From Reyranellaceae bacterium (lineage in GTDB: Bacteria; Pseudomonadota; Alphaproteobacteria; Reyranellales; Reyranellaceae), in the NCBI GenBank assembly GCA_022844045.1, contig JALHMM010000002.1, forward strand, positions 106,649 to 170,648: DNA of 64,000 nucleotides, in the 5' to 3' direction. The position numbers and the translations under genes are program-made. How positions within the stretch are numbered: the first letter of the stretch is position 1; the number at the start of each line of letters is the position of its first letter. The notes under the pieces were generated by a model that made no database searches, was not told where the DNA came from, and saw nothing but the letters and a program-made list of their open reading frames with translations. This document shows, piece by piece, positions 8,309 to 16,676 of this stretch.

Positions 8309-8692
8309 ATGCCCCTGAGCTGGACGATCGACCATGACATTCGGACGATCGTCGCGACCGCGACGGGGATGCTCACGCGCCAGGATCTCGATCACTATTT
8401 GTCGACCCTGGTCGGGCAGGGCGCCGTCGGCTATCGCGCGATCTTCGACGTCTCTCGCGCCGGGCTCGATCTTCGCTCGGGCGACCTCGTGGCGCTGAGC
8501 CAGGTCACGCGCTCACGCAAGCCCGAGGGTTTCGACGGCGCGTTGGCGTTGATCGTCACGTCGGAAGCCGAGCGCGAGCTGGCGGCCTACTTTGTCGGTC
8601 GCACGGCCGAGTCGCGGCTGTGCCGCATGTTCCGCAGCGTGGAAGAGGCGCGCGGATGGTACACCGAGCTCGACGCGGCGGCGCGGCGCTAG
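8309..8692 (+). CDS. Small protein of unknown function, STAS/SpoIIAA-like
   Basis: This 127-residue soluble protein has no signal or membrane segment. The pattern MPLSWTIDHDIRTIVATATG, then a helix DLDHYLSTLV, a strand YRAIFDVSR and a late strand/helix (ALALIVTSEAERELAAYF) resembles the small STAS/SpoIIAA-like beta-alpha proteins common in alphaproteobacteria. This is a fold-level guess, not a functional call. ATG at 8309 is preceded by GGAGAGAGCGGG. It is divergent from the NPD-like enzyme and convergent with the LLM oxidoreductase (18-bp gap). Confidence 0.6.
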   Translation: MPLSWTIDHDIRTIVATATGMLTRQDLDHYLSTLVGQGAVGYRAIFDVSRAGLDLRSGDLVALSQVTRSRKPEGFDGALALIVTSEAERELAAYFVGRTAESRLCRMFRSVEEARGWYTELDAAARR

Positions 8693-8710
8693 TCCGCGAG
8701 CGCGCGTACC

Positions 8711-9745
8711 CTAAGCAGCCTTCCGCACCGCCCGCGCCACTTCTCCCCAGCGCGCCAACATTTTTCCGTCGATCTCGCGCCAGTGTGACGCGAGATAGAT
8801 GACCAGCCGCGACGCGATGCCCTTGTAGCGCTGGATCATCTTGTCGGCGACATCGTCCCACCGGGCGACCAGGGCGAACTGATCGAGGATCTCGTCGGTG
8901 ATCAGAGCCTGGGTGCGCGCACCGTCGTTGGCGCGCAGCGCGTCGCGCAGCTTGTCGCGCAGGCCGACGTGACCAAGGTCGTCGAACTGAAAGGCATAGT
9001 TGGGCGTCGCGCCGTAGAAGCCGATGGTGGTCTTGGCCTCGGCGATGGGCTGCGCGCGATCCTCGGCCGTGTCACCCGCCGCGACGATCACGGGGATGAT
9101 CTTGTCGATCGCGTTGGGGTCGCGGCCGGCGCGTCGGGCGCCCTCAGCGATGCCCGGCAGCAGACGGTTCTTGATGTAGTGCTGGGAGTGCATCGGATGC
9201 ACGTGCACGCCGTCGGCGACTTCGCCCGCGACGCGAACCATGAAGGGGCCGACGGCGGAGATGTCGACCTTGATGTCCTCGTGCTCGTGTCGCGGCGGCG
9301 TCCATTGCTCGGGCAGCAGGTTCATCTTGTAGTAGGGGCCCTCATGGTTGAGCGGCGCCTCGCGACGGAAGGCGGCGAGGCAGGCCTTCACCGCCCGCAC
9401 ATAGTCCTTCATCTGCGGCGCCGGTTTGTCGAACCCGGCGCCATAGCGCCGCTCGATATGGGCCTTCACCTGGCTGCCCAGGCCAAGGCGGAACTTGCCG
9501 CCGGTGTTCTGCGCCAGCTCCCAGGCGATCTCGGCCGAGACCATGGGGCTGCGGGCGAACGCGATCGCGATACCGGTCGAGAAATGCAGCGAGGGTGCGG
9601 CGAGCGACGCCGCGGCGATGTTCATCCACGGCACCTGATGGCCCTCGGTGAACAGCATGCCGGAGAATCCCGCGGCCTCCACGCGGCGGGCGAGATCGGC
9701 CACGTTGGGCCACGTGGTGGCTCGCGTCATGACGTCGAATTCCAT
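8711..9745 (-). CDS. LLM class flavin-dependent oxidoreductase (luciferase-like, F420/FMN type)
   Basis: This 344-residue protein has a luciferase-like TIM barrel. Residues EAAGFSGMLFTEGHQVPW, then SLHFSTGIAIAFARSPM, LAQNTGGKFRLGLGSQVKAH and ISAVGPFMVRVAGEVADGVH match the TIGR03617-like branch of LLM proteins, which usually bind F420 or FMN. ATG at 9745 is chosen because GGAGGAAGAGG lies directly upstream; the open frame continues further but runs through the repeat element. Substrate and cofactor are not decidable by eye. Confidence 0.82.
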   Translation of the reverse strand: MEFDVMTRATTWPNVADLARRVEAAGFSGMLFTEGHQVPWMNIAAASLAAPSLHFSTGIAIAFARSPMVSAEIAWELAQNTGGKFRLGLGSQVKAHIERRYGAGFDKPAPQMKDYVRAVKACLAAFRREAPLNHEGPYYKMNLLPEQWTPPRHEHEDIKVDISAVGPFMVRVAGEVADGVHVHPMHSQHYIKNRLLPGIAEGARRAGRDPNAIDKIIPVIVAAGDTAEDRAQPIAEAKTTIGFYGATPNYAFQFDDLGHVGLRDKLRDALRANDGARTQALITDEILDQFALVARWDDVADKMIQRYKGIASRLVIYLASHWREIDGKMLARWGEVARAVRKAA

Positions 9746-9817
9746 GATCCTCTTCCTCCGCCGGTTCGGAAGCGAGCGTGCCGGGACGGCGGAGTGAGTG
9801 CAACTTTGACTTGGCCT

Positions 9818-9941
9818 TACCTTCCCCCGGAGGGGGAAGGTGCCCGAAGGGCGGATGGGGGATGTCGAAGACGGACACCGAGTGCGTTGAAACATCCCCC
9901 ATCCGTCGCTACGCGCCACCTTCCCCCTCCGGGGGAAGGTA
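9818..9941. repeat. Palindromic mini-element, family A, copy 1 of 6
   Basis: The arms begin TACCTTCCCCCGGAGGGGGA and end with the complement. Each arm folds on itself (CCTTCCCCC/GGGGGAAGG), and inner segments GGATGGGGGATGT and ACATCCCCCATCC also pair around a variable centre. It lies upstream of the LLM gene and before the amidase gene. Confidence 0.9.
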
Positions 9942-10035
9942 AAACCGACGCGGGCGGTCCCGGTCGACGATTGTGCAATCGCATCCGCGGCGCGACTATG
10001 CCGCCGCAGGTCTCAGGCACAGGGTGTGGTGGATC

Positions 10036-11511
10036 ATGACATTGGCGATGGGTTGGGACGAGTGGGCGACGTGCGATGCGCTCGCCCTGGCGGAACTGGT
10101 GCGGACGAAGAAGGTCAAGCCGGCCGAGCTCGCGGCCCAGGCCGCCGCGGCGATCGAGAAGACCAACCCGAAGCTCAGCGCCGTGGTCGAGGTGTTCGAC
10201 GACGTCGTCGCCGACCCGACGCGCGATGGTGCCAATCTCGATGGTCCGTTCGCCGGCGTGCCTTACCTGATGAAGGATCTCGGCCCGACCTTGAAGGGCC
10301 GGCTGCAGGAGATGGGCTCGAAGCTGATGCGCGGCAATCGCGCGGCGGCCGATACCTATCTCACCGGTCGTATCCGCAACGCCGGTCTCAACATCATGGG
10401 CCGCACGACGACGCCGGAGTTCGGCTGCTGCTCCTCGGCGGAGAACCCCGAGGTCTATGTCACGCGCAATCCCTGGGACACGGACTACACCACGCTGGGC
10501 TCCTCGGCCGGCACGGCCGCGATGGTTGCCTGCGGCGCGGTGCCGATCTCGCACGCCTCCGATGGCGGCGGCTCGATCCGCCTGCCGGCGGGCGCCAACG
10601 GCAATATCGGACTGAAGCCCTCGCGCGGCGTCTTCTCGCTGTCGCCGATGGCTTCTGACCTGACCGGCCTGGTCTCGACCCAGGGCTGCCACACGCGCTC
10701 AGTGCGCGACACGGCGGTGTTCGTCGACGCCTGCCGCGGCGGCGCGCCGGGCGAGTTCATGCCGTTCTGGCAGCCGGCCGAGCCTTATGAGCAGTTGATC
10801 AAGCGCGATCCTGGCCGCCTGAAGATCGCGCTGTCGCACGAGTGGGGCGACTACAAAGCCGTGCCGCATTTCGTGACGGAGCTGGAGCGCGTCGGCAAGC
10901 TGCTGGAAGGGCTGGGCCACACCGTCGAGTGGGCGCTGCCCAAGGTCGACCTGCGCGCGGCCTTCGCGGCGCAGACCGCCTGCTACATCAGCAATTTCGC
11001 GCAGACGATCTCGAACCTGCTGGCGCCGCGCGGGCTCAACAAGCCACCATCGGATCTGATCGAACCGATCAACATCCGCATCTGGGAGGCCGGCATCGAC
11101 TACAGCTACAGCGAGCGCGCGCGCATGCAGGCGGTGTTCAACGCCACATCGCGTGGCTTCGGCGCCTTCTTCGAGGACTGGGACATCATCCTCACGCCTG
11201 TCATGGCGCTGCCGACGCCGCGTGTCGGCACGAAGGAGTACCTGACGACCAGCGACAACCCCTCGGTGCGCGACTGGTTCGCCAATCTCTGGCGCATCTT
11301 CGCCTACACGCCGCTGGCCAATCTCACCGGCATCCCCGGCATCTCGCTGCCATTGGGCACGCAAGAGAACGGCCTGCCGCTGGGCATCCAGGCGCAGGCG
11401 AAACAGGGCGCCGACGGGTTGCTGCTGCAGCTCGCCGCGCAGATCGAGCGGGCGATCGGCGGCAAGTGGACCGACGGTCGGCTACCGCCGGTGCATGTCA
11501 CGCGGGGCTGA
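10036..11511 (+). CDS. Amidase signature family hydrolase
   Basis: This 491-residue cytoplasmic enzyme hydrolyses an amide or related bond by a Ser-cisSer-Lys triad. The Lys lies in GVPYLMKDLG, and the Ser pair and Gly-rich core in TLGSSAGTAAMVACG and HASDGGGSIRLPAGANG; PLANLTGIPGISLPLG follows near the C-terminus. Compared with textbook members, the first glycine motif reads LGSSAGTAA rather than GGSSGGSAA, still with both serines. ATG at 10036 (MTLAMGWDEW) is used; ATG at 10048 is a possible alternative because neither has a strong ribosome site. Substrate unknown. It lies just upstream of the TRAP operon. Confidence 0.85.
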   Translation: MTLAMGWDEWATCDALALAELVRTKKVKPAELAAQAAAAIEKTNPKLSAVVEVFDDVVADPTRDGANLDGPFAGVPYLMKDLGPTLKGRLQEMGSKLMRGNRAAADTYLTGRIRNAGLNIMGRTTTPEFGCCSSAENPEVYVTRNPWDTDYTTLGSSAGTAAMVACGAVPISHASDGGGSIRLPAGANGNIGLKPSRGVFSLSPMASDLTGLVSTQGCHTRSVRDTAVFVDACRGGAPGEFMPFWQPAEPYEQLIKRDPGRLKIALSHEWGDYKAVPHFVTELERVGKLLEGLGHTVEWALPKVDLRAAFAAQTACYISNFAQTISNLLAPRGLNKPPSDLIEPINIRIWEAGIDYSYSERARMQAVFNATSRGFGAFFEDWDIILTPVMALPTPRVGTKEYLTTSDNPSVRDWFANLWRIFAYTPLANLTGIPGISLPLGTQENGLPLGIQAQAKQGADGLLLQLAAQIERAIGGKWTDGRLPPVHVTRG

Positions 11512-11534
11512 TACTCAATCGCGCCCGCCGCGGC

Positions 11535-11565
11535 TTGACAGTGCGGCCTGCCCAATGAGCATGAT
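11535..11565 (+). promoter_or_regulatory. Candidate sigma-70 promoter of the TRAP transporter operon
   Basis: A perfect TTGACA -35 (11535-11540) is followed after 17-19 bp by AGCATGAT, a poor -10. The ATG of dctP is about 65 bp downstream. Confidence 0.4.
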
Positions 11566-11628
11566 GCGTGGCATGTCTTTTGCTGCGTACGCGTGAGTCC
11601 TTGGGATGCCCGAGAGGGGAGAACGCAG

Positions 11629-12678
11629 ATGCTGCATCGGATATTGGCTGCCTTCGCACTGGCGGTCGCGATTGGATCCGGGGCGACCGCGCAGGATCTG
11701 CCGAAGAGCCAGTTCAAGGTGATCGGGCTCAACAGCCCGACGCCGGTGTCGATCCATGACGAGCTGCCGTTCTGGCGCAAGACTATTCCCGACGCATCGA
11801 AGGGCGCCATCACGGTCGATGTGACACCGCTCGATCAGATGGGCATCGACGACAAGACCATGCTGCGCCTGCTCAAGCTCGGCGTGATGGATTTCGCCGC
11901 GATGGATATCTCGAAGATGGCGGGCGACGACCCGCGCTTCGAGGCCTGCGACCTGGCGGGGCTGACGCTCGATCCGGCGAAGGCGCGCGGGGCCTGCGCG
12001 GCCTATCGCGACGTGATCGACCGGCAGATGCAGAAGAACTGGAACGCCAAGCTGCTGGCGTTCGGCGGCAACACCCCGCAGGTCTTCTGGTGTCGCGAGG
12101 TCGTCAGCGGTCTCGACGGGCTGAAGGGCAAAAAGATCCGCGTCTTCAACAACACCATGCGCGACTTCCTCGGTGGTGTCGGCGGCACGGCGGTCAGCAT
12201 GGCCTTCGCCGAGGTGGTGCCGGCGCTCAACAATGGTGTGGTCGATTGCGCCGTGACAGGCAGCCTGTCGGGCAACACGGCGGGCTGGGCCGAGGTGACC
12301 AAGTCGATCTATCCGATGTCGCTGGGCTGGAGCATCAACGTGCTGGCCGTGAACCTCAACACGTGGAAGCGGCTGGATCCCAAGCTGCAGGCCTTCTTCG
12401 TCGAGCAGACCAAGGCCTACGAAGAGAAGATGTGGGCGACCATCCGCAAGACCACCGACGAGGCCGACAACTGCAATACCGGCAAGCAGCCGTGCACCTT
12501 GGGCAAGCTCGCCAAGACGACGATCGTGCCGGTGAAGCCCAGCGAGATGGAGACCCACAAGAAGCTCGTCGAAGGCGCCGTGCTCGCCGGCTGGGCGAAG
12601 CGCTGCGGCGGCGAGTGCGTGCGGGAGTGGAACGACACCGTGGGCAAGGCGCTCGACCTGAAGGCACCCGCGCCGTAG
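11629..12678 (+). CDS. TRAP transporter periplasmic substrate-binding protein, DctP family
   Basis: This 349-residue exported protein has a signal peptide at residues 1-22 (ending ATAQ). DctP features include the segment KKIRVFNNTMRDFLGGVGGT followed by AFAEVVPALNNGVVDCAVTG, the usual helix around the carboxylate-binding Arg, and AGWAEVTKSIY. Four cysteines lie near the C-terminus (CNTGKQPC, CGGEC) and may form disulfides. ATG at 11629 follows GAGGGGAGAACGCAG. It is followed by the small and large TRAP permeases and forms a dctPQM operon. It probably captures an organic acid; the ligand is not predictable, but the neighbouring hydantoinase genes suggest a cyclic-imide or carbamoyl compound. 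Confidence 0.88.
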   Translation: MLHRILAAFALAVAIGSGATAQDLPKSQFKVIGLNSPTPVSIHDELPFWRKTIPDASKGAITVDVTPLDQMGIDDKTMLRLLKLGVMDFAAMDISKMAGDDPRFEACDLAGLTLDPAKARGACAAYRDVIDRQMQKNWNAKLLAFGGNTPQVFWCREVVSGLDGLKGKKIRVFNNTMRDFLGGVGGTAVSMAFAEVVPALNNGVVDCAVTGSLSGNTAGWAEVTKSIYPMSLGWSINVLAVNLNTWKRLDPKLQAFFVEQTKAYEEKMWATIRKTTDEADNCNTGKQPCTLGKLAKTTIVPVKPSEMETHKKLVEGAVLAGWAKRCGGECVREWNDTVGKALDLKAPAP

Positions 12679-12695
12679 TCGGCGGCTGACCCGAC

Positions 12696-13286
12696 ATGAC
12701 GGGGGTGCGGCGCGTCGCCCGCTGGGGCCTGTGGGGCGGCGGCGCGCTCGTCCTGCTGGCCGCGGTGCTGATCGGCATCGACGTGCTGATGCGCAAGTTC
12801 CTCAATCGCTCCATCGGCGGGGCCGACGAACTGGCGGGTTATGCATTGGCGATCGGCACGGCCTGGAGCCTCGGCGCGGCGCTGCTCGATCGCGCCCATA
12901 TCCGGATCGATTCGCTTTATGTGCTGTTTCCGCAAAGGCTGCGGCTGGCACTCGATGCCGCGGCTATCCTGCTGCTCGTCGGCTTCTTCGCCCTGACGGC
13001 CTGGCACGGGCTGGGTGTGGTTTCGCAATCCTGGATCTCCAGCTCGCGCAGCCAATCCGCCCTGGAGACGCCGACGGTGATTCCCCAGGCGTTGTGGATC
13101 GCCGGCCTCGCGGGCTTCGTGATCGTCGGTGCCCTGCTGCTGCTCCAGGCGGCACGGCTGGCGCTCGCGGGCGATCTGAACGCCGCAGCTCGGCTCATCA
13201 GCACGCGCTCCGCCGCGGAAGAGGTAGAGGACGAGATCCGTGATCTGAAGGATCGCCAGGGCCGCGGCCAGGATCGCGGGTTGTAA
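12696..13286 (+). CDS. TRAP transporter small permease, DctQ family
   Basis: This 196-residue inner-membrane protein has four hydrophobic helices (about 10-30, 48-66, 90-112 and 130-152). The DctQ signature is present: VLMRKFLNRSIGGADELAGY, then AWSLGAALLDRAHIRID. The C-terminus is charged and cytoplasmic. The start lies 17 bp after dctP. It pairs with the large permease to drive sodium-coupled uptake. Confidence 0.88.
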   Translation: MTGVRRVARWGLWGGGALVLLAAVLIGIDVLMRKFLNRSIGGADELAGYALAIGTAWSLGAALLDRAHIRIDSLYVLFPQRLRLALDAAAILLLVGFFALTAWHGLGVVSQSWISSSRSQSALETPTVIPQALWIAGLAGFVIVGALLLLQAARLALAGDLNAAARLISTRSAAEEVEDEIRDLKDRQGRGQDRGL

Positions 13287-13293
13287 GGCCGAT

Positions 13294-14580
13294 ATGCTCC
13301 TGGTCACGCTCCTCATCCTGATCGGCCTGCTGGCGCTGGCCATTCCCGTCGCCGCCAGCCTCGGCGTCCTTGGTCTGTCGCTGTCCGGCCTCTACTCGAA
13401 GCTGCCGCTGTCGCTGGCCATGGGTGAGGTCGCCTGGGGCACGTCGAACAACTTCCTGCTGGTGGCGATTCCGTTCTTCGTGCTGCTGGGCGAGATCCTG
13501 CTGCGCTCGGGCATGGCCGAGCGCATGTACAACGCGCTGGTGCTGTGGGTGCCGTGGCTGCCGGGCGGCCTGATGCATTCCAACATCGCGGCGTGCGCCA
13601 TGTTCGCCGCCACGTCGGGATCGAGCGTGGCCACGGCCGCGACGATCGGCACCGTGGCGCTGGGCGAGGTCGAAAAGCGCGGGTACTCCGAGCGCCTCTT
13701 CCTCGGCACCATCGCCGCCGGCGGCACGCTCGGTATCCTCATTCCGCCGTCGATCAACATGATCGTGTATGGCGTGCTGACCGACACCTCGATTCCCAAG
13801 CTTTACCTCGCCGGCTTCCTTCCCGGTCTGGTGCTGGCCGGGCTGTTCAGCCTGACCGTGCTCGTCATCTGCCTGATACGCCCGTCGCTGGGCGGCAGAC
13901 CCACGGCGACCAGCTGGAGGCAGCGCATCGCGGCGCTGCCCGACCTGCTGCCGCCGCTGATCATCTTCCTCGCCGTGATCGGATCGATCTACGCCGGCTG
14001 GGCGACGGCGACCGAGTCGGCGGCGCTTGGCGTACTGGCCGCCGTCGGCATCGCCGCCTGGCATCGCCGGCTGACCTGGCACACGTTGTTGAGCGCCTTC
14101 GAAGGCACGATGCGGACCACCGCCATGATCATGGCGATCCTGCTCGCGGCCTACTTCCTCAATTTCGTCATCACGTCGATCGGGCTGACCGGCAAGGTCA
14201 GCGGTTTCATCGCCGGCCTCGGCCTGTCCAAGGTCGAGCTGCTCGTCGTCGTGGTGCTGTTCTACTTCGTCCTCGGCATGTTCATGGAGACGCTGTCGAT
14301 GATGGTGGCGACCGTACCCATCATCGCGCCGATCATGATCAAGGCCGGCTACGATCCGATCTGGTTCGGCATCATCATCATCATTCTCATGGAACTGGCG
14401 ATGATCACGCCACCGGTCGGCATCAACCTCTATGTCGTGCAGGGACTACGCAAGCGCGGCAGGATCAACGACGTCATCATCGGGGCGTCGCCCTTCGTCA
14501 TCACCATGATGGTGATGGTCGTCGTCCTGTCGTGCTGGCCGGATATCGCGCTCTGGCTGCCGCGATCGGCGGCGAATTAG
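13294..14580 (+). CDS. TRAP transporter large permease, DctM family
   Basis: This 428-residue protein has about twelve membrane segments. Typical DctM motifs are visible: LLVAIPFFVLLGEILLRSG, CAMFAATSGSSVATAATIG, GTLGILIPPSINMIVYG and a late MITPPVGINLYVVQG. The start is 7 bp after dctQ. It forms the transport channel of the TRAP system. It ends 4 bp before the stop of hyuA, which converges from the other strand. Confidence 0.9.
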   Translation: MLLVTLLILIGLLALAIPVAASLGVLGLSLSGLYSKLPLSLAMGEVAWGTSNNFLLVAIPFFVLLGEILLRSGMAERMYNALVLWVPWLPGGLMHSNIAACAMFAATSGSSVATAATIGTVALGEVEKRGYSERLFLGTIAAGGTLGILIPPSINMIVYGVLTDTSIPKLYLAGFLPGLVLAGLFSLTVLVICLIRPSLGGRPTATSWRQRIAALPDLLPPLIIFLAVIGSIYAGWATATESAALGVLAAVGIAAWHRRLTWHTLLSAFEGTMRTTAMIMAILLAAYFLNFVITSIGLTGKVSGFIAGLGLSKVELLVVVVLFYFVLGMFMETLSMMVATVPIIAPIMIKAGYDPIWFGIIIIILMELAMITPPVGINLYVVQGLRKRGRINDVIIGASPFVITMMVMVVVLSCWPDIALWLPRSAAN

Positions 14581-14584
14581 CGCG

Positions 14585-16672
14585 CTACAGCGTGATCACG
14601 ATGTTGCCGGCGGCGTCGAGCTCGGCGTGGGCGCCGGGAGGCACCACGCAGGTCGCGTCGTACTCATCGACGATCAGCGGGCCGGCGCGCCCCGACGCCA
14701 GGTCGGCGCGCCTCAGCACCGGCGTTTCATGCCAACCGTAGGTGTCGCCAAAATAGGCCCGGCGCGAGGCCTGGGCCACGAGCTCGGCCCGGCTCGATTG
14801 CACGCTCTGCGGCACGGCGCGGCCCTCGCGCAGGCCCGAGCCCACGACCTGGATGGAGACCAGCTCGACCGGTTCGTCAGGCCCGGCGCGATGGCCGTAG
14901 GTCTTCTCGTGCTCCTGACCGAAGGCCTCTTCGAGGTGCTTCACCATCGTCGCGTCGATCGGGCCGTCGGGCACGGCGACGGTCAGGTCATAGCTCTGGC
15001 CCTTGTAGTGCAAAGCCGCCGAACGCTTGAGCCGCGCCCGCGCGCCCGTGAAGCCTTCGACGGCGAGTTGATCGCTCGCCTGTCGCGCGAGCCCATTCCA
15101 TGCCGCGTCGATCTCACCGAGATCGGCCTGGCGCAGCAGCCTGCGGAAGGTCCGCGCGTAGTGATGCTCGACATCGGCATAGAGCAGGCCGAAGGACGAG
15201 AACAGGCCTGCCGATGGCGGCACCACGATCCGATTGATGCCGAGCGCGGCGGCCATGCCTGATGCGAAGAGCGGACCGTTGCCGCCGAAGGCGAACAGCG
15301 CGAAGTCGCGTGGATCGCGGCCGCGCTCTGTCGACACCGCCTTGATGGCGCGGATCATGTTGGACTCCGCGATCAGATGCGCGCCGTAGGCCGCGCGCTC
15401 CAGCGCCATGCCGAGCGGGTTGGCGATCTTCGCCTCGAAGACGGCGCGGGCCTGCCCGGCGTTGAGCTTCAACGCGCCGCCCACGAGGTGCGCGGGGTTG
15501 ATATAACCCAGCAGCACGTTGGCGTCGGTGATGGTGGGGACCTCGCCACCCTGGTCGTAACAGACCGGACCGGGCGATGCGCCAGCGCTCTCGGGACCGA
15601 CCTGCAGCGCGCCGCCGCCATCGATCCAGATATGCGAACCACCACCGGCGCCGACCTCGGCGAGGTCGATGGCTGGTACCTTGAGCGTGTATCCGGCGCC
15701 GCTCAGCAGGCGTGAGCCGATCATGATGCCGGCACCAACCGCATACTCGTGGGCGCGTGCGACCTCGCCGTCCTCGACCATCGAGGCCTTGGCGGTGGTG
15801 CCGCCCATGTCGAAGGTGATGATCTTCGGCAGTCCCTTGGCGCGGGCGAGCGCCTGCGCGCCGACGACGCCGCCGGCCGGGCCGGACTCGATGATGTTCA
15901 TCGGCCGCTCGGCCGCCGCGGCATCGGTCGTCAGGCCGCCATTCGATTGCATCAGCAGCAGACGGGCCGGAATGCCGGCGGCGTTGAGCCCCTGGCGCAG
16001 CGCCCTGAGATAGGTGGCGACGATCGGCATCACATAGGCGTTGATGACGGTGGTCGAGGTCCGTTCGTATTCCTTGATCTCCGGCAGCACCTCGAACGAG
16101 ACGCTGAGCGGCAGGCGTGGGGCCTTGCGGGTGGCGATGTCGCGCAGCATCGCCTCGTGCGCGGGGTTGGCGAAGGAATTGAGCAGGCAGATGGCGATCG
16201 CCTCGACCTTCTCGGCCAGCAGCGCATCGACGGCGCGCTCGGCGTCGGCGGGATCGAGGGCACGCTCGACGCGGCCGGCGTGATCGACGCGCTCGTCGAC
16301 GACCTGGCGCAGGTAGCGCTCGGCCAGCGGTGGCGGCTTGGTCCAGCTGAGGTCGTAGAGGCGGGGCATGCGCAGCGTGCGGATCTCCAGCACGTCGCGG
16401 AATCCCTTGGTGGTGATGAGCCCGACGCGCGCGCCCTTGTGCTCGAGGATGGCGTTCGAGGCGACGGTTGTGCCGTGGCGGATCTCCTCGATCACGCCGC
16501 CATCGAGCCCGGTCTCACGGAACACCTCGCTCAGGCCGTCGACGATGGCCTGGGCATAGTTGCCGACGCTCGAGGAGATCTTCTTGGTGTGGATGGTGCC
16601 GTCGGATCCGAGCAGCACGATATCGGTGAAGGTGCCGCCGATGTCGACACCGACGCGATAGGTGATGGACAT
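14585..16672 (-). CDS. hyuA: Hydantoinase/oxoprolinase family protein, HyuA subunit
   Basis: This 695-residue protein is the ATP-dependent subunit of a hydantoinase/5-oxoprolinase. The N-terminal ASKHA-type ATP-binding motif VGVDIGGTFTDIVLL is at residues 7-21. The domain hallmarks GTTVASNAILE, ESGPAGGVVGA, FDMGGTTAK, FGGNGPLFA and VPPSAGLFSSFG follow in order. ATG at 16672 gives the classical start and lies 4 bp after hyuB, so an apparent upstream extension is rejected. The family also includes acetone, acetophenone and N-methylhydantoin carboxylases/amidohydrolases, so the substrate is open. It is the last gene of the racemase-hyuB-hyuA operon. Confidence 0.9.
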   Translation of the reverse strand: MSITYRVGVDIGGTFTDIVLLGSDGTIHTKKISSSVGNYAQAIVDGLSEVFRETGLDGGVIEEIRHGTTVASNAILEHKGARVGLITTKGFRDVLEIRTLRMPRLYDLSWTKPPPLAERYLRQVVDERVDHAGRVERALDPADAERAVDALLAEKVEAIAICLLNSFANPAHEAMLRDIATRKAPRLPLSVSFEVLPEIKEYERTSTTVINAYVMPIVATYLRALRQGLNAAGIPARLLLMQSNGGLTTDAAAAERPMNIIESGPAGGVVGAQALARAKGLPKIITFDMGGTTAKASMVEDGEVARAHEYAVGAGIMIGSRLLSGAGYTLKVPAIDLAEVGAGGGSHIWIDGGGALQVGPESAGASPGPVCYDQGGEVPTITDANVLLGYINPAHLVGGALKLNAGQARAVFEAKIANPLGMALERAAYGAHLIAESNMIRAIKAVSTERGRDPRDFALFAFGGNGPLFASGMAAALGINRIVVPPSAGLFSSFGLLYADVEHHYARTFRRLLRQADLGEIDAAWNGLARQASDQLAVEGFTGARARLKRSAALHYKGQSYDLTVAVPDGPIDATMVKHLEEAFGQEHEKTYGHRAGPDEPVELVSIQVVGSGLREGRAVPQSVQSSRAELVAQASRRAYFGDTYGWHETPVLRRADLASGRAGPLIVDEYDATCVVPPGAHAELDAAGNIVITL

Positions 16673-16676
16673 GACG